From: Sphingorhabdus rigui
GTDB taxonomy: Bacteria > Pseudomonadota > Alphaproteobacteria > Sphingomonadales > Sphingomonadaceae
Reading direction: 5' to 3'
NCBI RefSeq assembly: GCF_014196595.1
Contig: NZ_JACIEA010000004.1
Coordinates: forward strand, 39,009-103,008
Length of the DNA: 64,000 nucleotides
The notes beneath the pieces are model-generated. The model searched no databases and was not told the DNA's origin. It saw nothing but the letters and a program-made list of their open reading frames with translations. Within the stretch, counting starts at the first letter, position 1, and each line of letters begins with the position of its first letter. Positions 36,073 to 44,169 of this stretch are shown piece by piece. Position numbers and translations under genes: made by a program.

Positions 36073-36756
36073 TCAAATAACCAGGTCCTCCAACATCCGG
36101 ATAGAGACAATCTCCAGCCCGTGATCATGCCGTTTCACGATGCCTCTGCGTAACAGATGGGCCAGCGCACGGGACGCTGTCTCCCGCGTGGTATTCACGC
36201 CTACGGCCATCGCCGACACAACGGGCAAGGGCTTAATCCAACCATCCGAATCGGCCCGCGAGAGCAATGCCTGATAGAAACGCCCGTTCGCCGACAAGCC
36301 GATACGGGCAGCCATACGATCCAGCAGCAGGTCAAGCTGACGCGCCATGAATTCTGATATGCCCTGCGCGATACGGGCGTGCGATTGCGCCAGCCCTGAA
36401 ATAAATGCCGTCTCCATCATCAATACCGACAACGAACCCTCTGCCACGATATCCGCACGATGCCGGACAGGTGTTGGATACGCGCCAAATAATTCGCCGG
36501 CGCCATACCCCACCAACCGGGCATATTGCCCGTCGGGACCGTATAAATCGGCCGAAGCAAGGCCATCCAGAACAAGGTAGAGATGCGCCGAAACGTCGCC
36601 GCGAAACGCAACAGGGGCACGGTGGGCATATTCCCGATATTGCGCGCCACCCAGAATGAGGTTTGCCTCAAAATCCGGACAGTGGAAACAGGCTGCAATT
36701 TGCGCCAGATGTTCCGTCTGTTTCACACAAGGCCCCCAGCTTGCGGCATTAGCCAA
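36073..36756 (-). CDS. Crp/Fnr-family transcriptional regulator
   Basis: 227 residues: an N-terminal cyclic nucleotide-binding-like beta-roll (about 30-125) with HLYLVLDGLASADLYGPDG, a dimer helix, and a C-terminal winged helix-turn-helix (about 175-220) with TTRETASRALAHLLRRG as the recognition region. Three cysteines lie close together near the N-terminus (10, 23, 26), and no other Cys is present, so the four-Cys set of Fnr is incomplete. It could sense redox or nothing of the kind. It is last in the minus-strand series xth-ribA-crp. Confidence 0.88.
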   Translation of the reverse strand: MANAASWGPCVKQTEHLAQIAACFHCPDFEANLILGGAQYREYAHRAPVAFRGDVSAHLYLVLDGLASADLYGPDGQYARLVGYGAGELFGAYPTPVRHRADIVAEGSLSVLMMETAFISGLAQSHARIAQGISEFMARQLDLLLDRMAARIGLSANGRFYQALLSRADSDGWIKPLPVVSAMAVGVNTTRETASRALAHLLRRGIVKRHDHGLEIVSIRMLEDLVI

Positions 36757-36789
36757 GTTAAATCATGCGTAGCTGATTAAGGCAAGCGG

Positions 36790-37854
36790 CTAAAGCGCGT
36801 GCCCCGTGCGGCTCTTTTTCGTTTCGAGATAATGCGCATTATGCGGGTTCGCCGCGATTTTTAGCGGCAGTCGCTCTTCGACAGATATGCCTGCGGACCT
36901 CAGGCCTTCAACCTTTTCAGGATTGTTCGTAAGCAACCGAACGTTGGATATGCCAAGCAGTTCAAGCATGCGGGCGGCGACCGAAAAATCGCGCGCATCA
37001 ATGGCAAAGCCCAATCGGGTATTTGCATCGACGGTATCAAATCCCTGATCCTGAAGCGCATAGGCACGCAGTTTGTTGATCAGGCCAATACCCCGGCCTT
37101 CCTGACGCAAGTATAAAAGTATGCCCCAATTGGCGTCGGAGATTTGTTGTAACGCTTCGTGCAATTGAGGGCCGCAATCGCACTTCAGGCTGCCAAGGAC
37201 ATCACCCGTCAGGCACTCGCTGTGCAATCGGACCACGGGCGGCGTGCCATCGCGTTTGCCGATCAACAGCGCGACATGGTCTGACGCGTCCACATCGGTT
37301 CGAAATGCAACGATTTCAGCATCGACATTTGCAGCAACCGGCAACCGTGCGCGCGCCGCAATGTGCAACGCCCCGCTATCGTCAAACGCAGCGACATCCT
37401 GCGGGGATACGGTCGCCGACGCACTTCCCGAATCCGGCAACACCAAAAAGGCGGGAAGCAACCCAGCAAGCCGCGCAAGCTCAATAGCCGCCGCCGCAGA
37501 AGGTCCATCGGCAAGAGCCAATGCTTCAAACGGCCCCTTCATTGGGTAACGCAAATCGAGCGTTGGGTCCGCCACCGCCAGTGCAAGGTTGATATCAAGG
37601 TCCGCTGGCGCCTTTATCATAACCGGCAAAGCAGTATCGGCGGCGGCGCGCTGGTTCATGAGTTTCAATGTAGCCGCGCGACTAGCAGAGAGCAGGATCG
37701 CGTGCGCACCCAAAACGTCGCGCGCGGTTTCTATCGGCAAAAGACAAAGCTGTTGGCCGAGATGTTCGACATTGATCGCCCAGCCACGACGCAGCGCGTC
37801 AATGGCCAGCGCCGCACGGCGGGCATCGCCGTCAATTGCGGGGGCACCGTTCAA
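36790..37854 (-). CDS. ribA: GTP cyclohydrolase II with degenerate N-terminal domain
   Basis: 354 residues. The C-terminal half (about 165-354) is RibA: VRLHSECLTGDVLGSLKCDCG gives the three zinc Cys, LRQEGRGIGL the catalytic region and LLTNNPEKVEGL the end. It opens GTP as the first step to riboflavin. The N-terminal half has the size of a RibB (DHBP synthase) domain but lacks its acidic active-site motifs, so it is probably not catalytic. This form is known in alphaproteobacteria. It overlaps xth by 4 bases. Confidence 0.9.
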   Translation of the reverse strand: MNGAPAIDGDARRAALAIDALRRGWAINVEHLGQQLCLLPIETARDVLGAHAILLSASRAATLKLMNQRAAADTALPVMIKAPADLDINLALAVADPTLDLRYPMKGPFEALALADGPSAAAAIELARLAGLLPAFLVLPDSGSASATVSPQDVAAFDDSGALHIAARARLPVAANVDAEIVAFRTDVDASDHVALLIGKRDGTPPVVRLHSECLTGDVLGSLKCDCGPQLHEALQQISDANWGILLYLRQEGRGIGLINKLRAYALQDQGFDTVDANTRLGFAIDARDFSVAARMLELLGISNVRLLTNNPEKVEGLRSAGISVEERLPLKIAANPHNAHYLETKKSRTGHAL

Positions 37855-38657
37855 AAGGCAAATTCCGTGACGATGGGCGCATGGTCAGATGGCTTGCCCC
37901 ATCCGCGCACATGCTTGTGCACCACATGCGACTTGGCCTTCTCTTTCAAATCGGGCGTCACCCACATATGGTCAAGACGGCGGCCACGGTCAGATGTCTC
38001 CCAATCCTGCGCGCGGTAGCTCCACCATGTGTAAAGCTTCTTCGACGGTTCGACAAAGTGCCGCGCGAGATCGACCCAGTCTGCGGCTTCCTTAATCGCA
38101 GCCAGATGTTCGCATTCAATCTTGGTGTGGCTGACGACATTGACGAGCTGTTTATGGCTCCAAACATCATGCTCAAGCGGCGCAACGTTGAAATCACCCG
38201 TCAATATGGTCGGGCTGGTGACCGCACGCGACCACTCGGTCATGCGCGAGAGGAACCCAAGCTTTTGTCCGAATTTCGAATTCACTTCGCTGTCGGGAAC
38301 TTCGCCGCCAGCCGGAATATAGACATTGTCGATCCGGACGCCCTTTGCGGCATCGACATTCAGCTCCGCACCCACATGCCGCGCTTCGCCATTCGCTTGC
38401 CAATCTTCAACGCGGCGGTTGATTAAAGGCAGCTTGCTGACAATCGCGACACCATGATGCATGGGCTGACCGTTCAAAACCATATGGCGATAGCCGAGCT
38501 GCCGAAACAATCCCTCCGGAAAAAGACTGTCGATGACTTTGGTTTCCTGCAGGCACAGGACGTCGGGCGCTTCTTCTTTCAGATAGCGTTCGACGATGTC
38601 GATGCGGGCGCGAACCGAATTGATATTCCACGAGGCGATACGGATGGTCTGAGACAT
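37851..38657 (-). CDS. xth: Exodeoxyribonuclease III
   Basis: 268 residues of the exonuclease-endonuclease-phosphatase fold: SWNINSVRAR (residues 9-18), LCLQETK with the metal Glu, TGDFNVAP, and the C-terminal RLDHMW and SDHAPIVTEF with the catalytic His. It works on abasic sites and 3' blocks in base excision repair. Translationally coupled to ribA (ATGA overlap). The 287-base region upstream holds the lolA-side terminator and several palindromes, so its promoter lies there or the gene depends on read-through. Confidence 0.95.
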   Translation of the reverse strand: MSQTIRIASWNINSVRARIDIVERYLKEEAPDVLCLQETKVIDSLFPEGLFRQLGYRHMVLNGQPMHHGVAIVSKLPLINRRVEDWQANGEARHVGAELNVDAAKGVRIDNVYIPAGGEVPDSEVNSKFGQKLGFLSRMTEWSRAVTSPTILTGDFNVAPLEHDVWSHKQLVNVVSHTKIECEHLAAIKEAADWVDLARHFVEPSKKLYTWWSYRAQDWETSDRGRRLDHMWVTPDLKEKAKSHVVHKHVRGWGKPSDHAPIVTEFAF

Positions 38658-38717
38658 AAGAATATGGCCCTAGATGCCAGAAGCGGCCGGAGCAAGTCGG
38701 TGAAGTGAAATCCACGC

Positions 38718-38761
38718 CAAAAAAGCAAAGCCCTCATCCCGGGGGCATTTGGGATGAGGGC
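38718..38761 (-). terminator. Strong terminator between lolA and xth
   Basis: A perfect 11-base stem GCCCTCATCCC (38730-38740) / GGGATGAGGGC (38751-38761) with a 10-base loop is followed on the minus strand by CTTTGCTTTTTT. It ends transcripts coming from ftsK-lolA or from a short RNA starting near 38848. Confidence 0.9.
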
Positions 38762-38850
38762 TAAGCTTGCGTTCGTCACGCGGGTATCAGCGACGATGTA
38801 ACATCGTGGGCAACAGGGGGGAAAACCACACGAATTCTCAATTGCTGACC
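38718..38850 (-). ncRNA. Candidate small RNA (unproven)
   Basis: On the minus strand a TATAAA-like -10 (CCTATAAA, 38863-38856) precedes about 120 bases that code for nothing and end in the strong terminator at 38718-38761. The interior has the inverted repeat ACGATGT-A-ACATCGT (38793-38807) and an unpaired C-rich stretch TTTTCCCCCC, like the loops that bind ribosome sites in alphaproteobacterial sRNAs. No clear -35 box is visible. The stretch could simply be a long 3' end of the lolA message. Confidence 0.3.
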
Positions 38851-38884
38851 GTCGATTTATAGGATGACTTTCCTGTCGTTCACA

Positions 38885-38900
38885 TGAACAAATTTGTTCA
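38885..38900. promoter_or_regulatory. Perfect 16-base palindrome, possible operator
   Basis: TGAACAAATTTGTTCA is a complete palindrome 21 bases upstream of the CCTATAAA element on the minus strand, where a -35 region would lie. The GAAC/GTTC half-sites are 6 bases apart, which does not fit the alphaproteobacterial LexA box (direct GTTC repeat with 7 between). The regulator is unknown. Confidence 0.45.
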
Positions 38901-38944
38901 GATTGGCAGCTTGTCGGTCATCAGCATCGGTTCGTCGACCGATT

Positions 38945-39568
38945 TTAAGATTTCCGCCTGACAGGCCGTGGGTCTTTCCATGAAAATGCGCCGTCGGCGA
39001 TTGCGCCATTATAGCTGACGTTGCTGAGTCGGATGCTTGTGCGATTGTTTTTGGAATCAAGCGCAACCCATCCGTTCAGCGTCAACCCACCAGGCGCGCC
39101 GGGCTTGTTGACGAATATCATTGTAATGGTGCCATATTCAGGCCGCTTCGGGTCGCGAACTTCCACGCTGATGACATCGTCTGTCGATGTGGGGACCAGT
39201 TTGCCAAAGCGCGCCAAATCCTTGCCCGGGTCAAGCAACGCGGCGAGCGGGCTATTACGGATTGGCCAGCGCTGCACTTGTTTGACTTCATAGTCGACCA
39301 TGGTCAGTGCGCGCCCATCGGCGACAATCAACAACGGCACATCTTTTTGATATTCAAAGCGCACATGGCCGGGGCGCTTGAGCAAAAGCTTGCCCGTTAC
39401 CGCCCCGCCGTTGCGATCCGTCTGGGTGAAGTTCGCGGTCATTGTGCCCACCGTCTTCATATGCGTGGTCACGCGCGCCATGCGTTCCGCCTGCGATTGC
39501 GCGGTCGACGGCGCGGCTGCGATCAAGGCAACGGGCGCGAGCATTAAGGCGTAATTTCGAAAGGTCAT
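38945..39568 (-). CDS. lolA: Outer-membrane lipoprotein carrier protein LolA-like
   Basis: 207 residues. A signal peptide (cleavage near APSTAQS, about residue 23) is followed by MKTVGTMTANFTQTDRNGGAVTGKLLLKRPGHVRFEY, which is the core of the LolA fold, and VADGRALTMVDYEVKQVQRWPI. LolA ferries lipoproteins across the periplasm to LolB. It lies 64 bases after ftsK on the same strand, the same order as ftsK-lolA in many gammaproteobacteria. Confidence 0.88.
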   Translation of the reverse strand: MTFRNYALMLAPVALIAAAPSTAQSQAERMARVTTHMKTVGTMTANFTQTDRNGGAVTGKLLLKRPGHVRFEYQKDVPLLIVADGRALTMVDYEVKQVQRWPIRNSPLAALLDPGKDLARFGKLVPTSTDDVISVEVRDPKRPEYGTITMIFVNKPGAPGGLTLNGWVALDSKNNRTSIRLSNVSYNGAIADGAFSWKDPRPVRRKS

Positions 39569-39632
39569 TCTGGTTTCCTTGGAAGAGGTTCAATCGCGGC
39601 TACGGCAACCGCCTTGAACCCCGTCTTAACGT

Positions 39633-41957
39633 CTACAGCGGCTCACCGGTCCGGTCACGAAGCACTTCGCGGCGGCCGATATGGTTCGGCGCGGTGATGA
39701 AGCCGTCTTCTTCCATGCGATCAATCAACCGGGCTGCGCTGTTATAACCAATCCGCAGCTGACGCTGAATCCAGCTCGTTGATGCCTTCTGGCTTTCAAA
39801 CACGATCTGGCACGCCTTGCGATATTGCGCATCTTCCTCGCTGTCATCGCCGCCCATTCCGCCAAAGTCAAAGCCGCCATCTTCGGGTTCTTCGGTCACC
39901 GCCTGAATATATTCGGGTTGCCCTTGGCCACGCCAATGGTCTGCCACGCGGCGGACTTCATCATCGGAGACAAACGGACCATGGATACGCGTCAGCCCGC
40001 GGCCGCCCGCCATATACAACATGTCGCCCTTACCCAGAAGCTGTTCCGCACCCTGTTCGCCCAAGATGGTACGGCTATCAATTTTCGAGGTCACATGGAA
40101 AGAAATGCGCGTCGGCAAGTTCGCCTTGATAACGCCGGTGATAACATCAACCGATGGCCGCTGCGTCGCCATGATGAGGTGAATACCCGCGGCACGTGCC
40201 TTTTGCGCGAGGCGTTGAATAAGGAATTCGACTTCCTTACCCGCTGTCATCATAAGGTCGGCCAGCTCGTCCACGATGATGACGATCTGCGGCATTGGCT
40301 CATAGGCCAAGCTTTCTTCCTCATATTGCGGCTGGCCGGTCATCGGGTCATACCCAATCTGCACCTTACGGCCCAATGGCGCACCCTTTGCCTTTGCGCC
40401 GCGTACTTTTTCGTTGAAGTTTGCAAGGTTGCGCACGCCCAGCGATGACATCATCCGGTAGCGTTCTTCCATCTGCTCAACCGCCCATTTGAGCGCGCGA
40501 ATGGCTTTGGCAGGCTCCGTTACAACAGGGGACAACAGATGCGGAATATCGTCATAGCTGCTCAATTCAAGCATCTTGGGATCGATCATGATCATCCGGC
40601 ACTGGTCCGGCGTCAGACGATAGAGCAGCGACAATATCATGCAGTTGAGGCCAACCGATTTACCCGAGCCGGTTGTACCTGCGACCAACAAATGCGGCAT
40701 CGGGGCGAGATCAGCGATGACGGGATCGCCGGAGATATTCTTACCCAAAATTATCGGCAAAGCGCCCTTTTGATCGGCAAAGGCGTCTGATCCGACCATT
40801 TCCTGAAACACCACAGCCTCGCGATGGGCGTTGGGCAGTTCAATACCCATGACGGTGCGGCCCGGTATCGTCGAAACACGCGCGGACAAAGCGGACATGT
40901 TGCGCGCAATATCTTCTGCCAGCTGGATCACCCGGCTGGATTTGATGCCCGCCGCAGGTTCCAACTCGTACATCGTGACCACGGGTCCCGGACGCACCGC
41001 AACAATCTGTCCTTTGACGTGAAAGTCATCCAGCACCGATTCCAACAAGCGCGCATTTGCTTCCAGCGCCGTCTTGTCGAGCTTTGGCACTGAAATGGCG
41101 GGCGGCGGATCCAGCAGGTCAAGCGATGGTAAAACAAAGCTGCCAAAGAAGTCACCCTGCCGCGCGCCGGTTGAGAACGCCGCTTTTTTCGGCGCCAGCG
41201 TGCGGTCTTCAATCACGGGGGGCTTGCGTAATTCGGGCTCGACAGCCTTACGCGGCGGCTTTGGCTCGATAATTTGGGCAACATCCGAATCGTCTGCGTC
41301 AAAGGCACCCAGATCGTTTTTCAGGCCTGAAAATTTAGGCATGGCCAACGAAGGAATACGGAACAGCGGGCGCTCAAGCTCAAGCGCGCGAACAACCAAC
41401 GCCACGCCACCACTTAAGCTGCCCAAAATGAGCAGAACACGTAATATTGTGCCGAATACGCCGTGGATTTGACCAACAAGAGCGACGGCGGCATTTGCCA
41501 GCAGCAAATTAATCGCGCCGCCCCATCCAGCGGGCAAGCCAATGTCGCTACCGTGCTGCCAATAGGCCATGCCAAACCCGATCAGCAGCATGCCGACAAT
41601 GCATAATGTAAGCTGCCGTTTCCACTGCGGCTGCGGGACGGCCCGCCACAAGCGTCGTGCAAACACCAGCATCAACGGGAACAGGAAAATGGCCGGAACG
41701 CCAAATAGAAACAGGACGATGTCGGACACATAGGCGCCGCTTTGGCCCATCCAGTTGTGCTGCACATCTGCAGCCGCGCTATTGAACGCCGCATCGCCAG
41801 CCGAATAGCTAAGCACCGCAAAGCCATAAAACACCGCAAACAGGCCAAGCACAGCCGCGCCAAACAAGGTGCTGCTACGGATCAGCGACGCGCGCATCAT
41901 ATTCCGCCAATTGGCCATGTTCGTTTTTGAGGTAAATTTAGAAATGCGCGAGGCCAT
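39633..41957 (-). CDS. ftsK: DNA translocase FtsK
   Basis: 774 residues. Four N-terminal membrane segments (about residues 30-205) are followed by a short acidic linker and the motor domain with Walker A GTTGSGKS (Lys433 counted from 41957). VDELADLMM is Walker B, and the C-terminal gamma winged helix SWIQRQLRIGYNSAARLIDRMEE (about 730-752) reads KOPS sites. It pumps the chromosome terminus through the septum and activates dif recombination. A start at 41918 (MANWRNMMRASL) is also possible; neither site has a clear Shine-Dalgarno. Confidence 0.95.
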   Translation of the reverse strand: MASRISKFTSKTNMANWRNMMRASLIRSSTLFGAAVLGLFAVFYGFAVLSYSAGDAAFNSAAADVQHNWMGQSGAYVSDIVLFLFGVPAIFLFPLMLVFARRLWRAVPQPQWKRQLTLCIVGMLLIGFGMAYWQHGSDIGLPAGWGGAINLLLANAAVALVGQIHGVFGTILRVLLILGSLSGGVALVVRALELERPLFRIPSLAMPKFSGLKNDLGAFDADDSDVAQIIEPKPPRKAVEPELRKPPVIEDRTLAPKKAAFSTGARQGDFFGSFVLPSLDLLDPPPAISVPKLDKTALEANARLLESVLDDFHVKGQIVAVRPGPVVTMYELEPAAGIKSSRVIQLAEDIARNMSALSARVSTIPGRTVMGIELPNAHREAVVFQEMVGSDAFADQKGALPIILGKNISGDPVIADLAPMPHLLVAGTTGSGKSVGLNCMILSLLYRLTPDQCRMIMIDPKMLELSSYDDIPHLLSPVVTEPAKAIRALKWAVEQMEERYRMMSSLGVRNLANFNEKVRGAKAKGAPLGRKVQIGYDPMTGQPQYEEESLAYEPMPQIVIIVDELADLMMTAGKEVEFLIQRLAQKARAAGIHLIMATQRPSVDVITGVIKANLPTRISFHVTSKIDSRTILGEQGAEQLLGKGDMLYMAGGRGLTRIHGPFVSDDEVRRVADHWRGQGQPEYIQAVTEEPEDGGFDFGGMGGDDSEEDAQYRKACQIVFESQKASTSWIQRQLRIGYNSAARLIDRMEEDGFITAPNHIGRREVLRDRTGEPL

Positions 41958-42122
41958 GATTATATTGCCATATATGGGTAGCCGCCAACGGCCGAACGTC
42001 CCCTTTTCGCTGTCGCTGGACTCGCCGTCAAGTATTACAGGTTGAAGATTGCTGCCAATGCGGATGGCCTACGGTCAAAATCATCCTTTGAGTCCGCCCA
42101 TCTGTTGCGGCATAGGGGCAAT

Positions 42123-43346
42123 ATGAATCACAAAGCAGACGTCATCATTATCGGCGGCGGGCTCATCGGGCTTACGCAAGCACTGGCATTGGCTGCACAT
42201 GGCATCACCAGCCATGTCATCGACCGCGCCGATCAGGCGAGCATGCTGCAAGCAGGCTTTGACGGCCGCACTTTTGCCATATCGAGCTCGAGCTATAAAC
42301 TGTTCGAAGCCATTGGATTGGGCGACGCATTGGCGGGAAAAGGCTGCCCGATTGAAAAGATTTGGGTGAGCGATAGCCTGAAGCCCGGATCGCTGGATTT
42401 CGCACCAGCCGAAGATGACGGCTTCTTGGGCCAAATGTTTGAAAGCCGCTTCTTGCGCGGCGTGTTGTACAATGCGGCGCTGGAAAGCGATGCGATCCAA
42501 TTGCACATGCCCGCCAACATCACCCACAAATCACAGGATTCAGGGCGCGCCTCCGTGCATCTGGATGATGGCAAAGTTTTGACCGCTGATCTGATGATTG
42601 TCGCCGAAGGGCGGCAAAGCCAGACGCGCGAGGAAATGGGAATCAATATTGCGCACTGGCAATATGACCATAGCGCCATGGTCGGTGCGATCTTCCACGA
42701 ACACTCCCACAACAACATCGCTTACGAGATTTTTTATCCGTCAGGCCCATTTGCCGTCTTGCCCATGTTGGATGCGGACGACGGGCGGCACCGTTCAGCG
42801 ATCGTTTGGTCGGTCGATGCCGCAGATGCGCCGGGATATATGAAGTTATCGCCGCGTGGATATGCCGCGGAGCTGGAAAAGGCGATGGGCGGCATATTGG
42901 GACAAGTTGAGATCGCCGCGCCTTTGTCGTCGTACAAGCTTGGGTTCCACCATGCGGCCAACATCACGGCTGAACGGCTGGTACTGATTGGCGACAGCGC
43001 GCATGGCATTCACCCCATCGCGGGTCAGGGGTTGAACCTTGGCCTGCGCGACGTTGCGGCATTGACCGAAGTATTGGTCGACGGGATGCGGCTGGGTCTG
43101 GATTTTGGCGATGCGCAATTGCTCGATCGCTATAGCCGGTGGCGCAGCATTGATACGTTGCTGATCGCGGTATCGACCGATGGCTTGAACCGCCTTTTTT
43201 CCATTCCCGGCAAAACCGCGTCGGCGGTCCGGCGTTTCGGAATGGCAATGGTGCAACGCGCTGCCCCGGCCAAGGCATTTTTCATGGCCGAAGCGCGGGG
43301 CGAAAGTGGCGCGCTGCCCAAATTGCTTCAGGGTGTTGCCGTTTAA
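42123..43346 (+). CDS. UbiH/UbiF-family FAD-dependent hydroxylase (ubiquinone biosynthesis)
   Basis: 407 residues from ATG 42123 (MNHKADVIIIGGGLIG). The dinucleotide motif GGGLIG is at about residues 13-18, and GDSAHGIHPIAGQGLNLGLRD (about 290-310) is the second FAD motif. This motif marks the ring hydroxylases of ubiquinone synthesis. It uses O2 and NADPH on a polyprenyl phenol at the inner membrane. Which ring position it acts on cannot be read from the sequence. It diverges from ftsK across 165 bases. Confidence 0.9.
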   Translation: MNHKADVIIIGGGLIGLTQALALAAHGITSHVIDRADQASMLQAGFDGRTFAISSSSYKLFEAIGLGDALAGKGCPIEKIWVSDSLKPGSLDFAPAEDDGFLGQMFESRFLRGVLYNAALESDAIQLHMPANITHKSQDSGRASVHLDDGKVLTADLMIVAEGRQSQTREEMGINIAHWQYDHSAMVGAIFHEHSHNNIAYEIFYPSGPFAVLPMLDADDGRHRSAIVWSVDAADAPGYMKLSPRGYAAELEKAMGGILGQVEIAAPLSSYKLGFHHAANITAERLVLIGDSAHGIHPIAGQGLNLGLRDVAALTEVLVDGMRLGLDFGDAQLLDRYSRWRSIDTLLIAVSTDGLNRLFSIPGKTASAVRRFGMAMVQRAAPAKAFFMAEARGESGALPKLLQGVAV

Positions 43347-43353
43347 ATCCGCA

Positions 43354-44022
43354 TTATCCCTGGGTAACAGGTACCAGTCGGATTTCGACACGGCGGTTCG
43401 CCGCGCGACCGGCTTCGTCCAGATTGCTCGCCTTTGGCTGGCTCTCACCATAACCACGCGTTGCAAGACGCGCGGACTGAACGCCACGCGAGGTCAGATA
43501 GCTGGCAACCGCCGACGCACGGCGTTCCGATAACGACTGGTTATAGGCATCCGACCCGGTGGAATCGGTGTGGCCCATGACGTCGATATAGGTTTTTTCA
43601 TATTGCGTCAGCGTGGATGCGACCTGATCCAGCGTATTGCGGAAACCCGCATCGATATTCGCGCTATCAACACCAAAGGTGACTTCTGACGGCATATCGA
43701 GAACGAGATTGTCGCCATCGCGAATAACATTAACCCCTGTGCCCGCCGTTTGCTGACGCAGCTTTCTTTCTTGTTCGTCCATATAATAGCCAACACCCGC
43801 ACCGGCCAATGCGCCAATACCTGCGCCGACAATCTTTTCCGTGCGATCACGACGGCCGCCAATAAGGTCGCCAAGCAAATATCCACCCAATGCACCGCCA
43901 ACACCGCCAAGTGCCGCCTTCGAAATCGTGCGCTGGCCGGTTTCCGGGTCGGTCACACATGCCGATAGCGGCAGCATAGCGGCCATAAGCGACAGCGTTA
44001 TCAATTGATTCTTCTTCATCAT
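43354..44022 (-). CDS. OmpA-family lipoprotein (YiaD-like)
   Basis: 222 residues. The lipoprotein signal has lipobox LSAC (Cys22). A glycine-zipper region (about 38-80, GGVGGALGGYLLGDLIGG and GIGALAGAGVGYYMDEQ) can insert in membrane. The OmpA C-terminal domain (about 110-215) has MGHTDSTGSDAYNQSLSERRA, which binds peptidoglycan. It tethers the outer membrane to the wall. Convergent with the UbiH-type gene, 7 bases between stops. Confidence 0.92.
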   Translation of the reverse strand: MMKKNQLITLSLMAAMLPLSACVTDPETGQRTISKAALGGVGGALGGYLLGDLIGGRRDRTEKIVGAGIGALAGAGVGYYMDEQERKLRQQTAGTGVNVIRDGDNLVLDMPSEVTFGVDSANIDAGFRNTLDQVASTLTQYEKTYIDVMGHTDSTGSDAYNQSLSERRASAVASYLTSRGVQSARLATRGYGESQPKASNLDEAGRAANRRVEIRLVPVTQG

Positions 44023-44169
44023 TTTCCCTTTCAGCTAGGATGCCCCATTTGGGACGCCCATGATGAACCTGCGATTATCGTTGGCCGGGTTGCATCTTCT
44101 GACGATAACACAGTTTGCGGCATTTTGTTGCCAAAGCGCTGGCGTTGGCACTATGGGAATCTGGTCCCT

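Noticed and set aside
36073..36756. Assignment of the regulator as Fnr or Crp proper
   Set aside because: The cysteine set is incomplete for Fnr and the cAMP-binding residues cannot be confirmed by eye, so only the family is given.
38885..38900. LexA (SOS) operator upstream of xth
   Set aside because: The GAAC/GTTC halves are inverted and 6 bases apart, while the alphaproteobacterial LexA box is a direct GTTC repeat with 7 bases between.
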